From contig NC_008609.1 in NCBI RefSeq assembly GCF_000015045.1, positions 2,241,501 through 2,305,500 of the forward strand: 64,000 bases of DNA, in the 5' to 3' direction. The position numbers and the translations under genes were made by a program. This DNA comes from Pelobacter propionicus DSM 2379 (GTDB lineage Bacteria; Desulfobacterota; Desulfuromonadia; Geobacterales; Pseudopelobacteraceae). The notes beneath the pieces are model-generated. The model saw only the letters and a list, made by a program, of their open reading frames with translations, had not been told where the DNA came from and did not search any database. Positions 20,843-29,571 of this stretch are shown here, one piece after another (position 1 is the first letter of the stretch; each line of letters opens with the position of its first letter).

Positions 20843-22094
20843 CGATAATTTCCAGATACCGCATAAATATGGTGCGGTAGTCGTATTTTTTTGCTAGAGA
20901 GCGAGCGCCGCTTTCAAGCTGATTTCGCTGGGTAGAATTTCTTGTCAATTGGCTAATCTGTCTAGGAAACTCACTTATTTCATCGCAGAGCATTCCGTGT
21001 ACACCATGTTCAAACGCCAAACCGCGGACCCCTACAGGAGTAGTGATAATGACCTTCCCATACGCCATTGCCTCAACGGTCTTTAATGACGAACCAGTGC
21101 CCCATGTAACGGGAATCAAAGCAAACGTGATCATTCGATACAGTATTGAAAGTTCCTCTGCAGAAAGTACGCCCAGTAGCCGCACATTGCTAGGGGCGTT
21201 CTTCACCCATGTGGAACATTCACCAGCTATAAAAAAAGTCACATATGGGCAATCAAGAGCAATTGTAGTGGCAATGGCTTGGGCTGCCTCGCGATTTGGA
21301 AACCAGCCACTTCCCACGAATAGAGCTCCGATATGGAATTCAAATCCTCGAAAACTATAATTCAATTGTGGAGCACAGCTACACTTAATAGTATCAAACG
21401 ATACTTTAATTGGATTCGTAATCACCGCTGTATGTTCTGACTTCAATCCTTGATCAACAAAAAATTTCCTGTCACTTTCAGCAACAAAAACCACCCGCCC
21501 GGCTGACTCGAATGACGAAAGTTCCTTGTTTAGAAGTATCTTATACAGAAAATTATTCAGCCATCTGCATCCACACTTAGTCCATGATTCAGCAATAATG
21601 TCGTGGTCGGTCAAAATGGTTCGTATTTTAAAGTCATGAATCAATTTTGCCCAGAAGGGATACTCGAGTAAGATTATTCCAGCTTTAGCCATCTCCTCTT
21701 TCATCAAACGGGCAAAGCGTCTATCATATTGAAAAAAGGTATAGTAAATCCAAGCATGAAGCCCTTGCCATCCCAGGCACCGGGTAAAAAGAATCAATGC
21801 CGCATATAAGGTTAAGAGGACAAAAGTAGACGGGAATCGAAACTCACGAAAATGTATACCATTTCGCTCAAATTCCCTTTCCGTTCGGCCTACACTCGCC
21901 ACCGTTATCCTGAAACCGTTTTCCTGTAAGAAATCGGCTAGAAGACCGACACGTAATCCGGCGCCAATATTCTTTTCTATAACCGAATCAACACCCCAGG
22001 GATAGATTATAAGCAATGACCTATCATTACCCGTCAAACTAAGGCACCCCGCCGTTTGATGAGATAGTGATATATTCCTTTCGTACGGGACCAA
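20820..22094 (-). CDS. Glycosyltransferase family 4/1-type
   Basis: About 424 aa. The N-terminus reads SLLIIYPWGVDSVIEKNIGAG, and the C-terminal GT-B domain has FHIGALFVGSGWFPNREAAQ, NVRLLGVLSAEELSILYR and TWGTGSSLKTVEAMAYGK..ITTPVGVRGL, the sugar-nucleotide-binding region of GT4-type enzymes. The start is uncertain: this frame overlaps the upstream GT2 by 61 bases, and a TTG at 22037 just past that stop is an alternative. Overlap with the next gene is 23 bases. Presumed to add one sugar of the O-chain in the cytosol. Confidence 0.72.
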   Translation of the reverse strand: MVPYERNISLSHQTAGCLSLTGNDRSLLIIYPWGVDSVIEKNIGAGLRVGLLADFLQENGFRITVASVGRTEREFERNGIHFREFRFPSTFVLLTLYAALILFTRCLGWQGLHAWIYYTFFQYDRRFARLMKEEMAKAGIILLEYPFWAKLIHDFKIRTILTDHDIIAESWTKCGCRWLNNFLYKILLNKELSSFESAGRVVFVAESDRKFFVDQGLKSEHTAVITNPIKVSFDTIKCSCAPQLNYSFRGFEFHIGALFVGSGWFPNREAAQAIATTIALDCPYVTFFIAGECSTWVKNAPSNVRLLGVLSAEELSILYRMITFALIPVTWGTGSSLKTVEAMAYGKVIITTPVGVRGLAFEHGVHGMLCDEISEFPRQISQLTRNSTQRNQLESGARSLAKKYDYRTIFMRYLEIIDELSIKS

Positions 22095-22942
22095 GCCAAG
22101 CGTATGCTCCGGTCATGTATAAGACCACGTATAAGCATGCAAACCCTCTCACAAATAGGACTTCGTGTAGACAAACCTAGTTTTTCCACAAACAGCAAAG
22201 AGTTACGATAAATATAATATTCATATCGTAAGGAATTATTGCCTATACTTCGAGACACCTTATGCCACAACTTGGATTCTGGTACGTATCGTGTGAAATA
22301 CCCTGCCATCTGCACCCTGGAACAGAAGTCAGTATCCTCGAACAACAGAAAAAAGTCCTCGTCCAGCATTCCAACTGTTGTGAGTATCTCCCGACTTATT
22401 AATAAGCTACAACCAGTTATATATCCGACATCTTTCATGACATCGTGTTGGCCAATATCACGTTCATTCTGACCGGTATGTCCCGCAAGACCTCGCGCCC
22501 GGTCTACAAAGCCACCGGCGAACCAGAGAATATCTGGCCGGTCGAAATAGTAAATCTTTGAACCGACGCAACCAACATTATCGGACGCATAAAGTTCATG
22601 AACCAGCGCCCCCAAGGTACTCGATTCCACAACAGTGTCGTTGTTGAGAAGCCAGACTGAATCAGCCCCCTGATTCAAAGCATGACGGATTCCGGCATTA
22701 TTGCCACCTGCATACCCCAGGTTGGAATCAAGTTTAATCAGCTCAATATCGGAGAAACGGGCTGCCAGTTCATCTGCTTCGTTACCATTTGATGCGTTGT
22801 CGACAACAACGATCCGAAAATTTGAGTATGTAAGTTCCCGGCATGACTTCAGGCATTCCGACGTATCTTCTAAACCATTCCAGTTAAGAATAACAATATA
22901 GACCAGATAATTTTCTCCAGCAGTTAATGTGGACCTGGACAT
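22034..22942 (-). CDS. Glycosyltransferase family 2 (rhamnosyltransferase-like)
   Basis: 302 aa. YIVILNWNGLEDTSECLKSC, VVVDNASNGNEADEL, LDSNLGYAGGNNAGIR, VWLLNNDTVV and DEDFFLLFEDTDFCSR follow the common pattern of bacterial GT2 rhamnosyltransferases in O-antigen clusters. The specific donor sugar cannot be read from sequence, although dTDP-rhamnose genes are in the window. Cytosolic, inner-membrane associated. Confidence 0.78.
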   Translation of the reverse strand: MSRSTLTAGENYLVYIVILNWNGLEDTSECLKSCRELTYSNFRIVVVDNASNGNEADELAARFSDIELIKLDSNLGYAGGNNAGIRHALNQGADSVWLLNNDTVVESSTLGALVHELYASDNVGCVGSKIYYFDRPDILWFAGGFVDRARGLAGHTGQNERDIGQHDVMKDVGYITGCSLLISREILTTVGMLDEDFFLLFEDTDFCSRVQMAGYFTRYVPESKLWHKVSRSIGNNSLRYEYYIYRNSLLFVEKLGLSTRSPICERVCMLIRGLIHDRSIRLAWSRTKGIYHYLIKRRGALV

Positions 22943-22944
22943 GT

Positions 22945-24036
22945 TCAGTTACACCGATTAATTGCTTGTCTGGTCTTTTCGAGATATTGTTTACCCCAAC
23001 GAAGATCAGGTTCCAGATGATTTCCCTCTCCCCATTCGTTCCAGGCATTTACAAATACCAATCGTTCTTCGGGCGAATGGTTGCAGGATGTCCATTCAAC
23101 AACCTCATTAAGCCACCGGAAATAGAGTTCAGGTGTTGAATTGTGAAAAACCACTGAATCAGTCTTGCGACGGGGGCTGTTGTCAAATGAAGGGCAGACA
23201 CATCGGTAGAATGGGTAGGTAGGAAGTTCCTTGCCAAGCATGGCATCAACAAGCGAACTATATTCATAAATTTGGTGTTTCAGGCAATTCATTGATTTGA
23301 GCCCTAGGTAAGTCATTAATTTACTAAAAAGCCCCCGTTGCGTGATATTCCCTTTATTATGCCAGTCGGGTGCAAACTCAACGGCGGCGTCAAATCCAAT
23401 TGAAGCGGGTTCCATCCCACTCGTAAAACTTTCAACCCTTACCAGATACAAATCTCCAGCCCCCGCCTTACATGCCTCGGAGCGCCAGATGTCAACGGTT
23501 CGTTTCGGATCGGGTAGTATTTCAGTGCGATAAACGAGTATCAGCGCTTTTCCTTTGATGCGTATGTAGCGGGAATCTCTCAGAGCGGGCAAGAGAGAAT
23601 GTATATGTGCGAGATCATCTTCGTCGCTGTATCGCTGACGGAGCAGGATGTTATCGGCCCCGCCATCCCAGGTCCGTGTCCAGTTTTCGTTGGCCCAGCA
23701 GAGACAGAAGGGAAAATCAGGATTGCCTGAAGCAAGCACCTCGGTAAATGGCCTTTCAAGAATCCTCCGACCATTAAACCAGTAGTGGTAGTAACAGAAA
23801 CCGTGAATGCCATATTCTCGGGCCAGTTCAGCTTGGGCTATTCTGGCCTCCGGGAGACGCAGATCATAAAAGCCCAGATCAGCCGGCAAATGCGGTTGGT
23901 AATGTCCCTTGAACAACGGGCGCGCTTTGCTGACATTTGTCCATTCGGTGAAACCGGTTCCCCACCATGCATTATTTTCTGGGATCGGATGAAATTGGGG
24001 TAGGTAAAAAGCTATCAGCCTCGCTTTTGTTGACAC
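22945..24036 (-). CDS. WbsX-like glycosyltransferase (GH99-like fold)
   Basis: 363 aa from a GTG start preceded by GAGGG. RLIAFYLPQFHPIPENNAWWG.GFTEWTNV, FCYYHYWFNGRRILERP, PFCLCWANENWTRTWDG and VFVNAWNEWGEGNHLEPD are the blocks of the WbsX family. Members accompany O-antigen and rhamnan genes, and are predicted to have a GH99-like TIM barrel; whether they transfer or cleave sugar is not clear. Tightly placed between a GT2 and the methyltransferase gene. Confidence 0.82.
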   Translation of the reverse strand: MSTKARLIAFYLPQFHPIPENNAWWGTGFTEWTNVSKARPLFKGHYQPHLPADLGFYDLRLPEARIAQAELAREYGIHGFCYYHYWFNGRRILERPFTEVLASGNPDFPFCLCWANENWTRTWDGGADNILLRQRYSDEDDLAHIHSLLPALRDSRYIRIKGKALILVYRTEILPDPKRTVDIWRSEACKAGAGDLYLVRVESFTSGMEPASIGFDAAVEFAPDWHNKGNITQRGLFSKLMTYLGLKSMNCLKHQIYEYSSLVDAMLGKELPTYPFYRCVCPSFDNSPRRKTDSVVFHNSTPELYFRWLNEVVEWTSCNHSPEERLVFVNAWNEWGEGNHLEPDLRWGKQYLEKTRQAINRCN

Positions 24037-24040
24037 GCAA

Positions 24041-25738
24041 CTACCCTCTCGCTGACAAGCAAAACCAGTTGCTAATTTTTTGAATCAGCAGATGGAAATA
24101 TGAATCAATTTTCTTCATAACCGAAATGTCTTCTTGACGAGAAAAATCTGGAGCTTTTTCGAGGTAAACCAATTTCGAGATAATATCGTTTACTCTCCTG
24201 TAATCCATATAAATCCTGTCATTAAAGGGAATCCCGAGATAGTGTAACAATCTGCCACAAGGGCGTTCTTGCCCCCTTATGTGCTTATTGATGAATGCAG
24301 CATTGCTTTCCCGGTCGAGATACCGCAAAAGCAGAGTCGTCAATGAAAAGTCAGCCATAAAACGCCACTCTCTGTCAATATAGACGAGGCCTTCGGGTGA
24401 TGTGATCAGGTTAATCGGTATGCAGTCGATAAATTCAGGCAATAGCAGGGAACTGTAAATATCTTCACTGTTTGCGCTTTTAATACCGTCGCTGATGACA
24501 AACTCAATCCATTGCTGAATTTTTTTAATATAGCCGTCCAAGTCATCTTCGTATATGACCTTGCGTATTTCAGCATCAAGGTGCCTTCCAGGATAGTAGC
24601 AGTCCTCAATACACTGATGAATAATAACCTGGTCCGCTCCAGGCTTTTCAATGATAGGAGCCTTTCTGACAAGGATGTTTTCAGCGCCGTCTTCGACAAA
24701 CTCGGTCCTGACATTATATTCTGCAGCCCTGTCAACGGTATAATAGATTGCAAGTATATTTGAAGTTGCAGGCTTTTCATTTTCAGTACCTGCAAAGACA
24801 AGAAATGAATTGGAAAAATCCGGGATCAGCTTATTTGCTTCTAAAACCGGCCAGACCAGGTTTTCAGAAAATTGGTGTGTCGTTTTTTTAGAATAAGCTC
24901 TAGAGTTAAGCTGCCGTATAATCTCGGCAGGCCTGAATAGGGGGTTTTTGAAAGCACTTTCCATGAAGACCACTTTCGGAATCTTGTAGTCTGGAAATGG
25001 ATATTGGTACTCAATGGAGCAAAAACCGTTATCTGAAAGGAGATTAGAGAGCTCAACCTTTCCGTAAGTTGCCACGGTATTAGGCTTATAGAAATCTTGT
25101 ATGCCGTAATATGGTATTCCCACATGGTCTTCTTCGATGCCCGCGAAATATTTGAGTCCGAGCCGGTTCTCTATTGCGAGAATGAGTTTTCCGCCAGGTT
25201 TAAGCGCGGACTTTACTATATCAAGGCACTGTGGGACGGGATCATCACCTTTGAAATACATCGAGCAATACTCAAAAACTCCGATCATGGTGACATAGTC
25301 ATATTGTTTTTGAAAAGCTATATCCTGAAAGTTGGAACAAAACACCTCTACATTGTTTAAATCTTCGCAACGTGCTGCAGCACACTTTGCCCTGTCGAAA
25401 TTACCCTCCACCGCTGTTACGTTTGCGCCACTTTCGCCTAATTGCCTTGTAATGGCGCCACAACCACACCCTAACTCCAGTACATTATCAGAAGAAGTAA
25501 ATGTAACGTGACGAAGCAGATTATGACGCAATGAAGAAAAATGATATTCACTGGGCCAATCGATTATTTGTGATGCCAATTCTCTCGAAAAGCAGGTCCG
25601 ATCAGTCGCTTGGACCAATACTTCATAAATTCTCTTCTCCACATCCGCCCCATCAGAATAAAGAAATGCATCTCTTTGGGGTAGAGCGGAAACATTGAAT
25701 TTTGCATCATTATTAAAATCTTTGAGCTTAAATTTCAT
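24041..25738 (-). CDS. SAM methyltransferase fused to a kinase-like domain (WbdD-like candidate)
   Basis: 565 aa. Residues about 80-240 are a class I methyltransferase (VLELGCGCGAITRQLG at 86-101, AVEG, PGGKLILAIENRLGLKYFAG). The C-terminal part, about 340-530, looks like a degenerate protein-kinase/APH fold: an NILVRK candidate lysine (K359), a catalytic-loop-like DCIPIN (D438, N443), and a metal-binding-like VYIDREW (D455). In E. coli O9a, WbdD has a methyltransferase and a kinase that cap the growing O-chain and set its length for Wzt. The neighbour here is a wzt gene with a C-terminal sugar-binding domain, so the same role is plausible. The kinase reading is by eye. Confidence 0.65.
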   Translation of the reverse strand: MKFKLKDFNNDAKFNVSALPQRDAFLYSDGADVEKRIYEVLVQATDRTCFSRELASQIIDWPSEYHFSSLRHNLLRHVTFTSSDNVLELGCGCGAITRQLGESGANVTAVEGNFDRAKCAAARCEDLNNVEVFCSNFQDIAFQKQYDYVTMIGVFEYCSMYFKGDDPVPQCLDIVKSALKPGGKLILAIENRLGLKYFAGIEEDHVGIPYYGIQDFYKPNTVATYGKVELSNLLSDNGFCSIEYQYPFPDYKIPKVVFMESAFKNPLFRPAEIIRQLNSRAYSKKTTHQFSENLVWPVLEANKLIPDFSNSFLVFAGTENEKPATSNILAIYYTVDRAAEYNVRTEFVEDGAENILVRKAPIIEKPGADQVIIHQCIEDCYYPGRHLDAEIRKVIYEDDLDGYIKKIQQWIEFVISDGIKSANSEDIYSSLLLPEFIDCIPINLITSPEGLVYIDREWRFMADFSLTTLLLRYLDRESNAAFINKHIRGQERPCGRLLHYLGIPFNDRIYMDYRRVNDIISKLVYLEKAPDFSRQEDISVMKKIDSYFHLLIQKISNWFCLSARG

Positions 25739-25764
25739 TTTCGTCTGCTGTTTCGCAATGAGGT

Positions 25765-27078
25765 CTAATCGCAGCCCACCTCTTTGCCTCGACTTGCTTC
25801 GTCATCAATCTTTTTAACTACCCACTCGTGTGGAACTAACACCTCACATAGGCGAAAATCTGGAAGTTTTCCGTTCCCGAAGTAATCTGAAACGTACACA
25901 TCAAAATAAAGTGCATTGGGGATATATTCCAGCACTTCACTACCGCGCAAGAAGCAGATGTTAACTTTGTAGCGACCTGGAACGAGCCTGATGCTATTGC
26001 ATTGGCATGTAATTACGCCATATGCTGGCAACTCCTCAAAAACTGAAGATTCGAAGCGGAGGACTCCGGTTTCAACACTGTTGTAAACTCCCAAGTGCAC
26101 AATCAACCCTCTTATGGCAGTTTTGAACTGATAACGAAGGCAAATTTTCAAGGGATCAGACAGTGATATAGCCTTTACAGAGTTATCATTCTTATCGAGC
26201 AGATAGGCATCTTCAAGTCTAAGACTGGGGTCAGGCCTGCCAGGAATACTGTCGCGTTTGGTTGCAACACTGACCTCTTCCATCCGAGTATGGTAGAGCT
26301 TGACACAATCCTCTACATACCCCTGCGTCAAGATTGTTCCCCTTTCCAATAATACTCCACTGCTGCACAATGAGCTTATCGCCGCCATATTATGACTGAC
26401 AAACAACACCGTCCGCCCTTCATTCGCCGACACATCCTCCATCTTCCCCAGACATTTCTTCTGAAACTGTGCATCCCCCACTGCCAACACTTCATCAACA
26501 ACCAGTATCTCCGGTTCCAGATGCGCCGCTACGGCGAAGGCTAAGCGAACGTACATCCCGGATGAATAACGTTTCACCGGGGTATCCAGAAACTTCTCTA
26601 TTTCGGCAAAATCCACGATCTCATCGAACTTTTTCTTGATCTCGGCCCGATGCATCCCGAGTATCGCGCCATTAAGAAAGATATTTTCCCGCCCGGTGAG
26701 TTCAGGATGAAAACCGGTCCCGACCTCCAGCAGGCTGGCCACACGCCCCTTGATCCGCACACTGCCGGAGGTCGGCTCGATGATGCGGCTGAGAATCTTG
26801 AGCAGAGTTGATTTTCCGGCGCCATTGCGGCCGATGATTCCGATGCGGTCCCCCTGCTTGACCTCGAAGGAGACGTCTTTGAGAGCCCAAAAATCTTCTG
26901 AAGTCGGGGACTGGGGACCAGGGACCGGGGATCGGAAAAAGAGAGAGGAAAACTTACGGCCGGCATTTTTGACGCTATCAGTCAAAACATCACGCAGCGC
27001 AACATACGGTTGCTGGCTGGACTGGTGCCGCAGGGTGTACTTCTTGCCGAGATTTTCAACGGTAATGACAGTTGACAT
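25765..27078 (-). CDS. wzt: O-antigen ABC exporter ATP-binding protein Wzt with C-terminal sugar-binding domain
   Basis: 437 aa. Residues about 1-260 are the ABC domain: GIIGRNGAGKSTLLK (Walker A), YSSGMYVRLAFAVA (signature), EILVVDEVLAVGD (Walker B). The C-terminal part (about 290-420) is the beta-sandwich that in Wzt proteins recognises the capped end of the O-chain. With Wzm (next but one gene) it exports undecaprenyl-linked polysaccharide across the inner membrane. An unusual Pro/Gly/Ser insert (RSPVPGPQSPTSED) before the ABC core is encoded by a heptamer repeat. Confidence 0.92.
   Translation of the reverse strand: MSTVITVENLGKKYTLRHQSSQQPYVALRDVLTDSVKNAGRKFSSLFFRSPVPGPQSPTSEDFWALKDVSFEVKQGDRIGIIGRNGAGKSTLLKILSRIIEPTSGSVRIKGRVASLLEVGTGFHPELTGRENIFLNGAILGMHRAEIKKKFDEIVDFAEIEKFLDTPVKRYSSGMYVRLAFAVAAHLEPEILVVDEVLAVGDAQFQKKCLGKMEDVSANEGRTVLFVSHNMAAISSLCSSGVLLERGTILTQGYVEDCVKLYHTRMEEVSVATKRDSIPGRPDPSLRLEDAYLLDKNDNSVKAISLSDPLKICLRYQFKTAIRGLIVHLGVYNSVETGVLRFESSVFEELPAYGVITCQCNSIRLVPGRYKVNICFLRGSEVLEYIPNALYFDVYVSDYFGNGKLPDFRLCEVLVPHEWVVKKIDDEASRGKEVGCD
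26906..26933. repeat. Heptamer tandem repeat (ggggacc-like, four units) inside wzt
   Basis: Four consecutive 7-base units: GGGGACT, GGGGACC, AGGGACC, GGGGATC. Total 28 bases, not a multiple of three, yet the frame of wzt stays open. It encodes the PVPGPQSP insert. Such heptamers are seen dispersed in Geobacter-like genomes (established knowledge, not checked here). Confidence 0.75.
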
Positions 27079-27087
27079 ACTTTTATC

Positions 27088-27237
27088 TCACGCCCGCTCG
27101 CGCCGCTCGCTCAAGACGCTAAGGCGCAAAGAGAATCAAACAGCAAATGGTAGCAAACTGGAAAACAAGACATCTTTATTTGTTCACAAATATTTCAGTT
27201 TTACGGTTCCCTTTGCGGCTTTGCGGGAGATTGTTTT
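27088..27237. repeat. Dispersed 'cgcaaag' repeat, copy between wzt and the GxxExxY gene
   Basis: Starts with tctcacgcccgctcgcgccg then gctcaagacgctaaggcgc and ends with ctttgcggctttgcgggag, i.e. the inverse orientation of the copies at 16.6-16.9 kb. It abuts the stop codon of the GxxExxY gene. Confidence 0.85.
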
Positions 27238-27624
27238 TCATGACGGCATACCATTGGCTATGCGGGTAATTCCATCCTTGATGAGATTGGCGCCGAAGTT
27301 GACCAGCAAACCAAGCCTCTTCCCCGATAATTTCAGATAGGTATTCAACTGTTTCTTATGGACCGGCGCAATCGTTTCAACTGATTTCAGTTCAACTATC
27401 ACGAGGTCTTCAACCACCAGATCAGCCCTGAACCCTTCGTCAAGCACCATGCCATCGTATATAATTGGCAACGCCTTCTGCCGTGCAACGAACAAACCTC
27501 GCTGTTGCAGTTCGTGGGTCAAAACAGATTCATAGACTGATTCCAGAAGGCCTGGGCCGAGCGTGGTGTGAATCTTGTAACAGGAATCTACAATGATTTC
27601 AGCAATCTTATTTTCGTTCATCAT
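27238..27624 (-). CDS. GxxExxY protein (PDDEXK-like fold family)
   Basis: About 128 aa. GLLESVYESVLTHEL carries the GxxExxY signature, followed by GFRADLVVEDLVIVELKSVE, which matches a PDDEXK-type nuclease core (D, then ExK). The C-terminus LGLLVNFGANLIKDGI..RI is typical of the family. Function is unknown; the nuclease-like core suggests DNA metabolism. The gene lies between two copies of the dispersed repeat and separates wzt from wzm, which normally adjoin. Start is one of two adjacent ATGs, with no good ribosome binding site. Confidence 0.85.
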   Translation of the reverse strand: MMNENKIAEIIVDSCYKIHTTLGPGLLESVYESVLTHELQQRGLFVARQKALPIIYDGMVLDEGFRADLVVEDLVIVELKSVETIAPVHKKQLNTYLKLSGKRLGLLVNFGANLIKDGITRIANGMPS

Positions 27625-27680
27625 AAACACGTCTGTCCAAACAACTTTATCTTCTCGGCTTTACGGAAAAATACAAATAA

Positions 27681-27832
27681 TCTCACGCCCGCTCGCGCCG
27701 CTCGCCTAAGACGCTAAGGCGCAAAGAAGAACAAACAACAGACCGTAACCAACCGAAAAATAAGACTCTTTCTCTCAAACATTTTGGCTTCTCGGTTCCC
27801 TTTGCGCCTTCGCGGCTTTGCGGGAGGCGGGT
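27681..27832. repeat. Dispersed 'cgcaaag' repeat, copy between the GxxExxY gene and wzm
   Basis: Same orientation and layout as the copy at 27088 (cgcccgctcgcgccgctcgc edge, then aagacgctaaggcgcaaag, ending ctttgcgccttcgcggcttt). The pair forms direct repeats around the GxxExxY gene. Confidence 0.85.
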
Positions 27833-27839
27833 TTTGCCC

Positions 27840-28676
27840 TTATACCACATCGGCAAAGGAGCGTTCCATATTCCTGAAGTACCACAGTCCTCCCGCAAAC
27901 ATGAGAAGCGTCAACGCGGCGGAGAGGCACAGGCCGGGCCAGTTCACCGGGAAGGCGTCCCCAAGAAGTACCCAGCGGAAGCCGTCGATCACCCCCACCA
28001 TGGGGTTGAGGAAGTAGAAGAAGCGCCACTCTTCCGGCACGATGGAGCTGGAGAAGCCCACCGGCGAGATGTAGAGGCCGAACTGCACCAGAAAGGGGAC
28101 AACGTAGCGGAAGTCCCGGTACTGCACGTTCAGGGCGGAAAGCCATAGTCCGGCGCCGAAGGATGCCAGGAAGGCCATGGCCAGGAACAGCGGCAGCAGC
28201 AACAGCTTCAGATCGGGGATGACGCGGTACCACGCCATCAGACAGCAGAGGATAACGAAAGAGATCAGAAAGTCCACCAGGCTGACGATCACCGAACCGG
28301 CCGGCACGATCAGGCGGGGGAAATAGACCTTTGTCAACAGATTTGCATTGTCGATCAGTGAATTGCTGCTCTCGGTCAGGGAGTTGGCGAAGAACTGCCA
28401 GGGGAGCATGGCGCTGAAAACCATCACCGGGTAGGGAACGCCGTTGGAGGGGAGTTTGGCCAGTTTTCCAAAGACGATGGTGAAGACCAGCATGGTTGCC
28501 AGGGGGCGCAACACGCTCCAGGCAATGCCGATGGCGGTCTGCTTGTAGCGCACAAGAATATCCCGCCAGGCCAGGAAATAGAACAGTTCCCGGTAGCGCC
28601 AGATGTCGCGCCAATAGTGCAGCGCTCCCATGCCCGGCCTGATGACGATCTCGTCACGCCCAATCATCTCAGCCAT
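27840..28676 (-). CDS. wzm: O-antigen ABC exporter permease Wzm
   Basis: 278 aa from the ATG after GGGATGG; longer starts at 28712 and 28688 are less likely because of overlap. About six transmembrane segments are visible. YFLAWRDILVRYKQTAIGIAW, FSAMLPWQFFANSL and FYFLNPMVGVIDGFRWVLLG are typical of the ABC-2 polysaccharide exporter family. With Wzt it moves undecaprenyl-PP-linked O-chain to the periplasm. Its stop is a few bases from the repeat at 27832. Confidence 0.92.
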   Translation of the reverse strand: MAEMIGRDEIVIRPGMGALHYWRDIWRYRELFYFLAWRDILVRYKQTAIGIAWSVLRPLATMLVFTIVFGKLAKLPSNGVPYPVMVFSAMLPWQFFANSLTESSNSLIDNANLLTKVYFPRLIVPAGSVIVSLVDFLISFVILCCLMAWYRVIPDLKLLLLPLFLAMAFLASFGAGLWLSALNVQYRDFRYVVPFLVQFGLYISPVGFSSSIVPEEWRFFYFLNPMVGVIDGFRWVLLGDAFPVNWPGLCLSAALTLLMFAGGLWYFRNMERSFADVV

Positions 28677-29571
28677 AGCGATATCCATCCCTTTTAAACG
28701 GCGACATGACAACTCCCATCAGAAATCCCAGGCCGAAGCGTCCCATCTCACGGAAACGCCTGACCGGAAGCAGGTAGAGCGGCGCATGGCGACAACAATT
28801 GAGGATCACCAGCAACCAGATCGCCAGGGGATAGCGATTCCTGAGACCGTAGAATGAGTTTCCCACCGCCTGGGGCTTGCGCAGATTGGGAACCAGCAGC
28901 GGCGGATGGAAGTACTCCAGTTGCGGAGCATTGAGAGAGTGTTTCCCCGAAAGCAAAAACCTGATCACGAACTCCACATCCTCCTGCCCCACGAAATCAG
29001 ACATGAATCCAGCCAGTTCCGACAGGACGGAACGGCGATAGGCGCAGCAGCGGCTGGTCATGAAAAAGGGATCGTGGAAGGCGTAACGGTCGCGGACAAG
29101 CGAAAATGCGGCCCTGCCGCGGGGGACGATGGCATCGGTCATTCTGTTCTCTTCGAACACCAGCTCCAGTTTCTTGAGGAAATCCTCCTGCATGATCACC
29201 GTATCGTCATCCAGGAAGAGAACATACCGTCCTCGTGAACGGGTAAGGGCGAAGTTACGCGAATAGCCCATCCTGCCGAAATTGCGGTCCAGAGAGACAT
29301 AGTTGATGTTCATCTCCCGGCTGAATGAATCGGCCAGACGCCTCCCCTCGTCCGTCCCACCCCGGTCCTCCACCAGAACCACCTCGAAGCGCTCCCGTGG
29401 AAAGGTCTGCTGGGCCAGTGAATACAGTATTCCGGCCAGCAGGTCCAGGCGGCCATAAAAATTGATGATGCAGGAGATCCTGATTCCGTCCCGCTCCGGA
29501 GGAACGGCGCAGTCGCCCCGCTTGTCAAAGGGGAACAACGCATCCAGCTTTTTCAGTAGCGCCCTTCTCAT
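28669..29571 (-). CDS. Glycosyltransferase family 2
   Basis: 300 aa from the ATG overlapping the stop of the next gene upstream (ATGA); stop overlaps wzm by eight bases. ISCIINFYGRLDLLAGILYSL, VVLVEDRGGTDEG, NFGRMGYSRNFALT and GRYVLFLDDDTVI are the GT2 nucleotide- and metal-binding parts; a hydrophobic C-terminal segment may anchor it. GC-rich, unlike the AT-rich glycosyltransferases further along. Probably an early transfer step of the polysaccharide. Confidence 0.78.
   Translation of the reverse strand: MRRALLKKLDALFPFDKRGDCAVPPERDGIRISCIINFYGRLDLLAGILYSLAQQTFPRERFEVVLVEDRGGTDEGRRLADSFSREMNINYVSLDRNFGRMGYSRNFALTRSRGRYVLFLDDDTVIMQEDFLKKLELVFEENRMTDAIVPRGRAAFSLVRDRYAFHDPFFMTSRCCAYRRSVLSELAGFMSDFVGQEDVEFVIRFLLSGKHSLNAPQLEYFHPPLLVPNLRKPQAVGNSFYGLRNRYPLAIWLLVILNCCRHAPLYLLPVRRFREMGRFGLGFLMGVVMSPFKRDGYRYG

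Noticed and set aside
27775-28614. 279-codon minus-strand ORF in another frame of wzm
   Set aside because: Overlaps wzm fully and has no hydrophobic pattern; runs out of the repeat.
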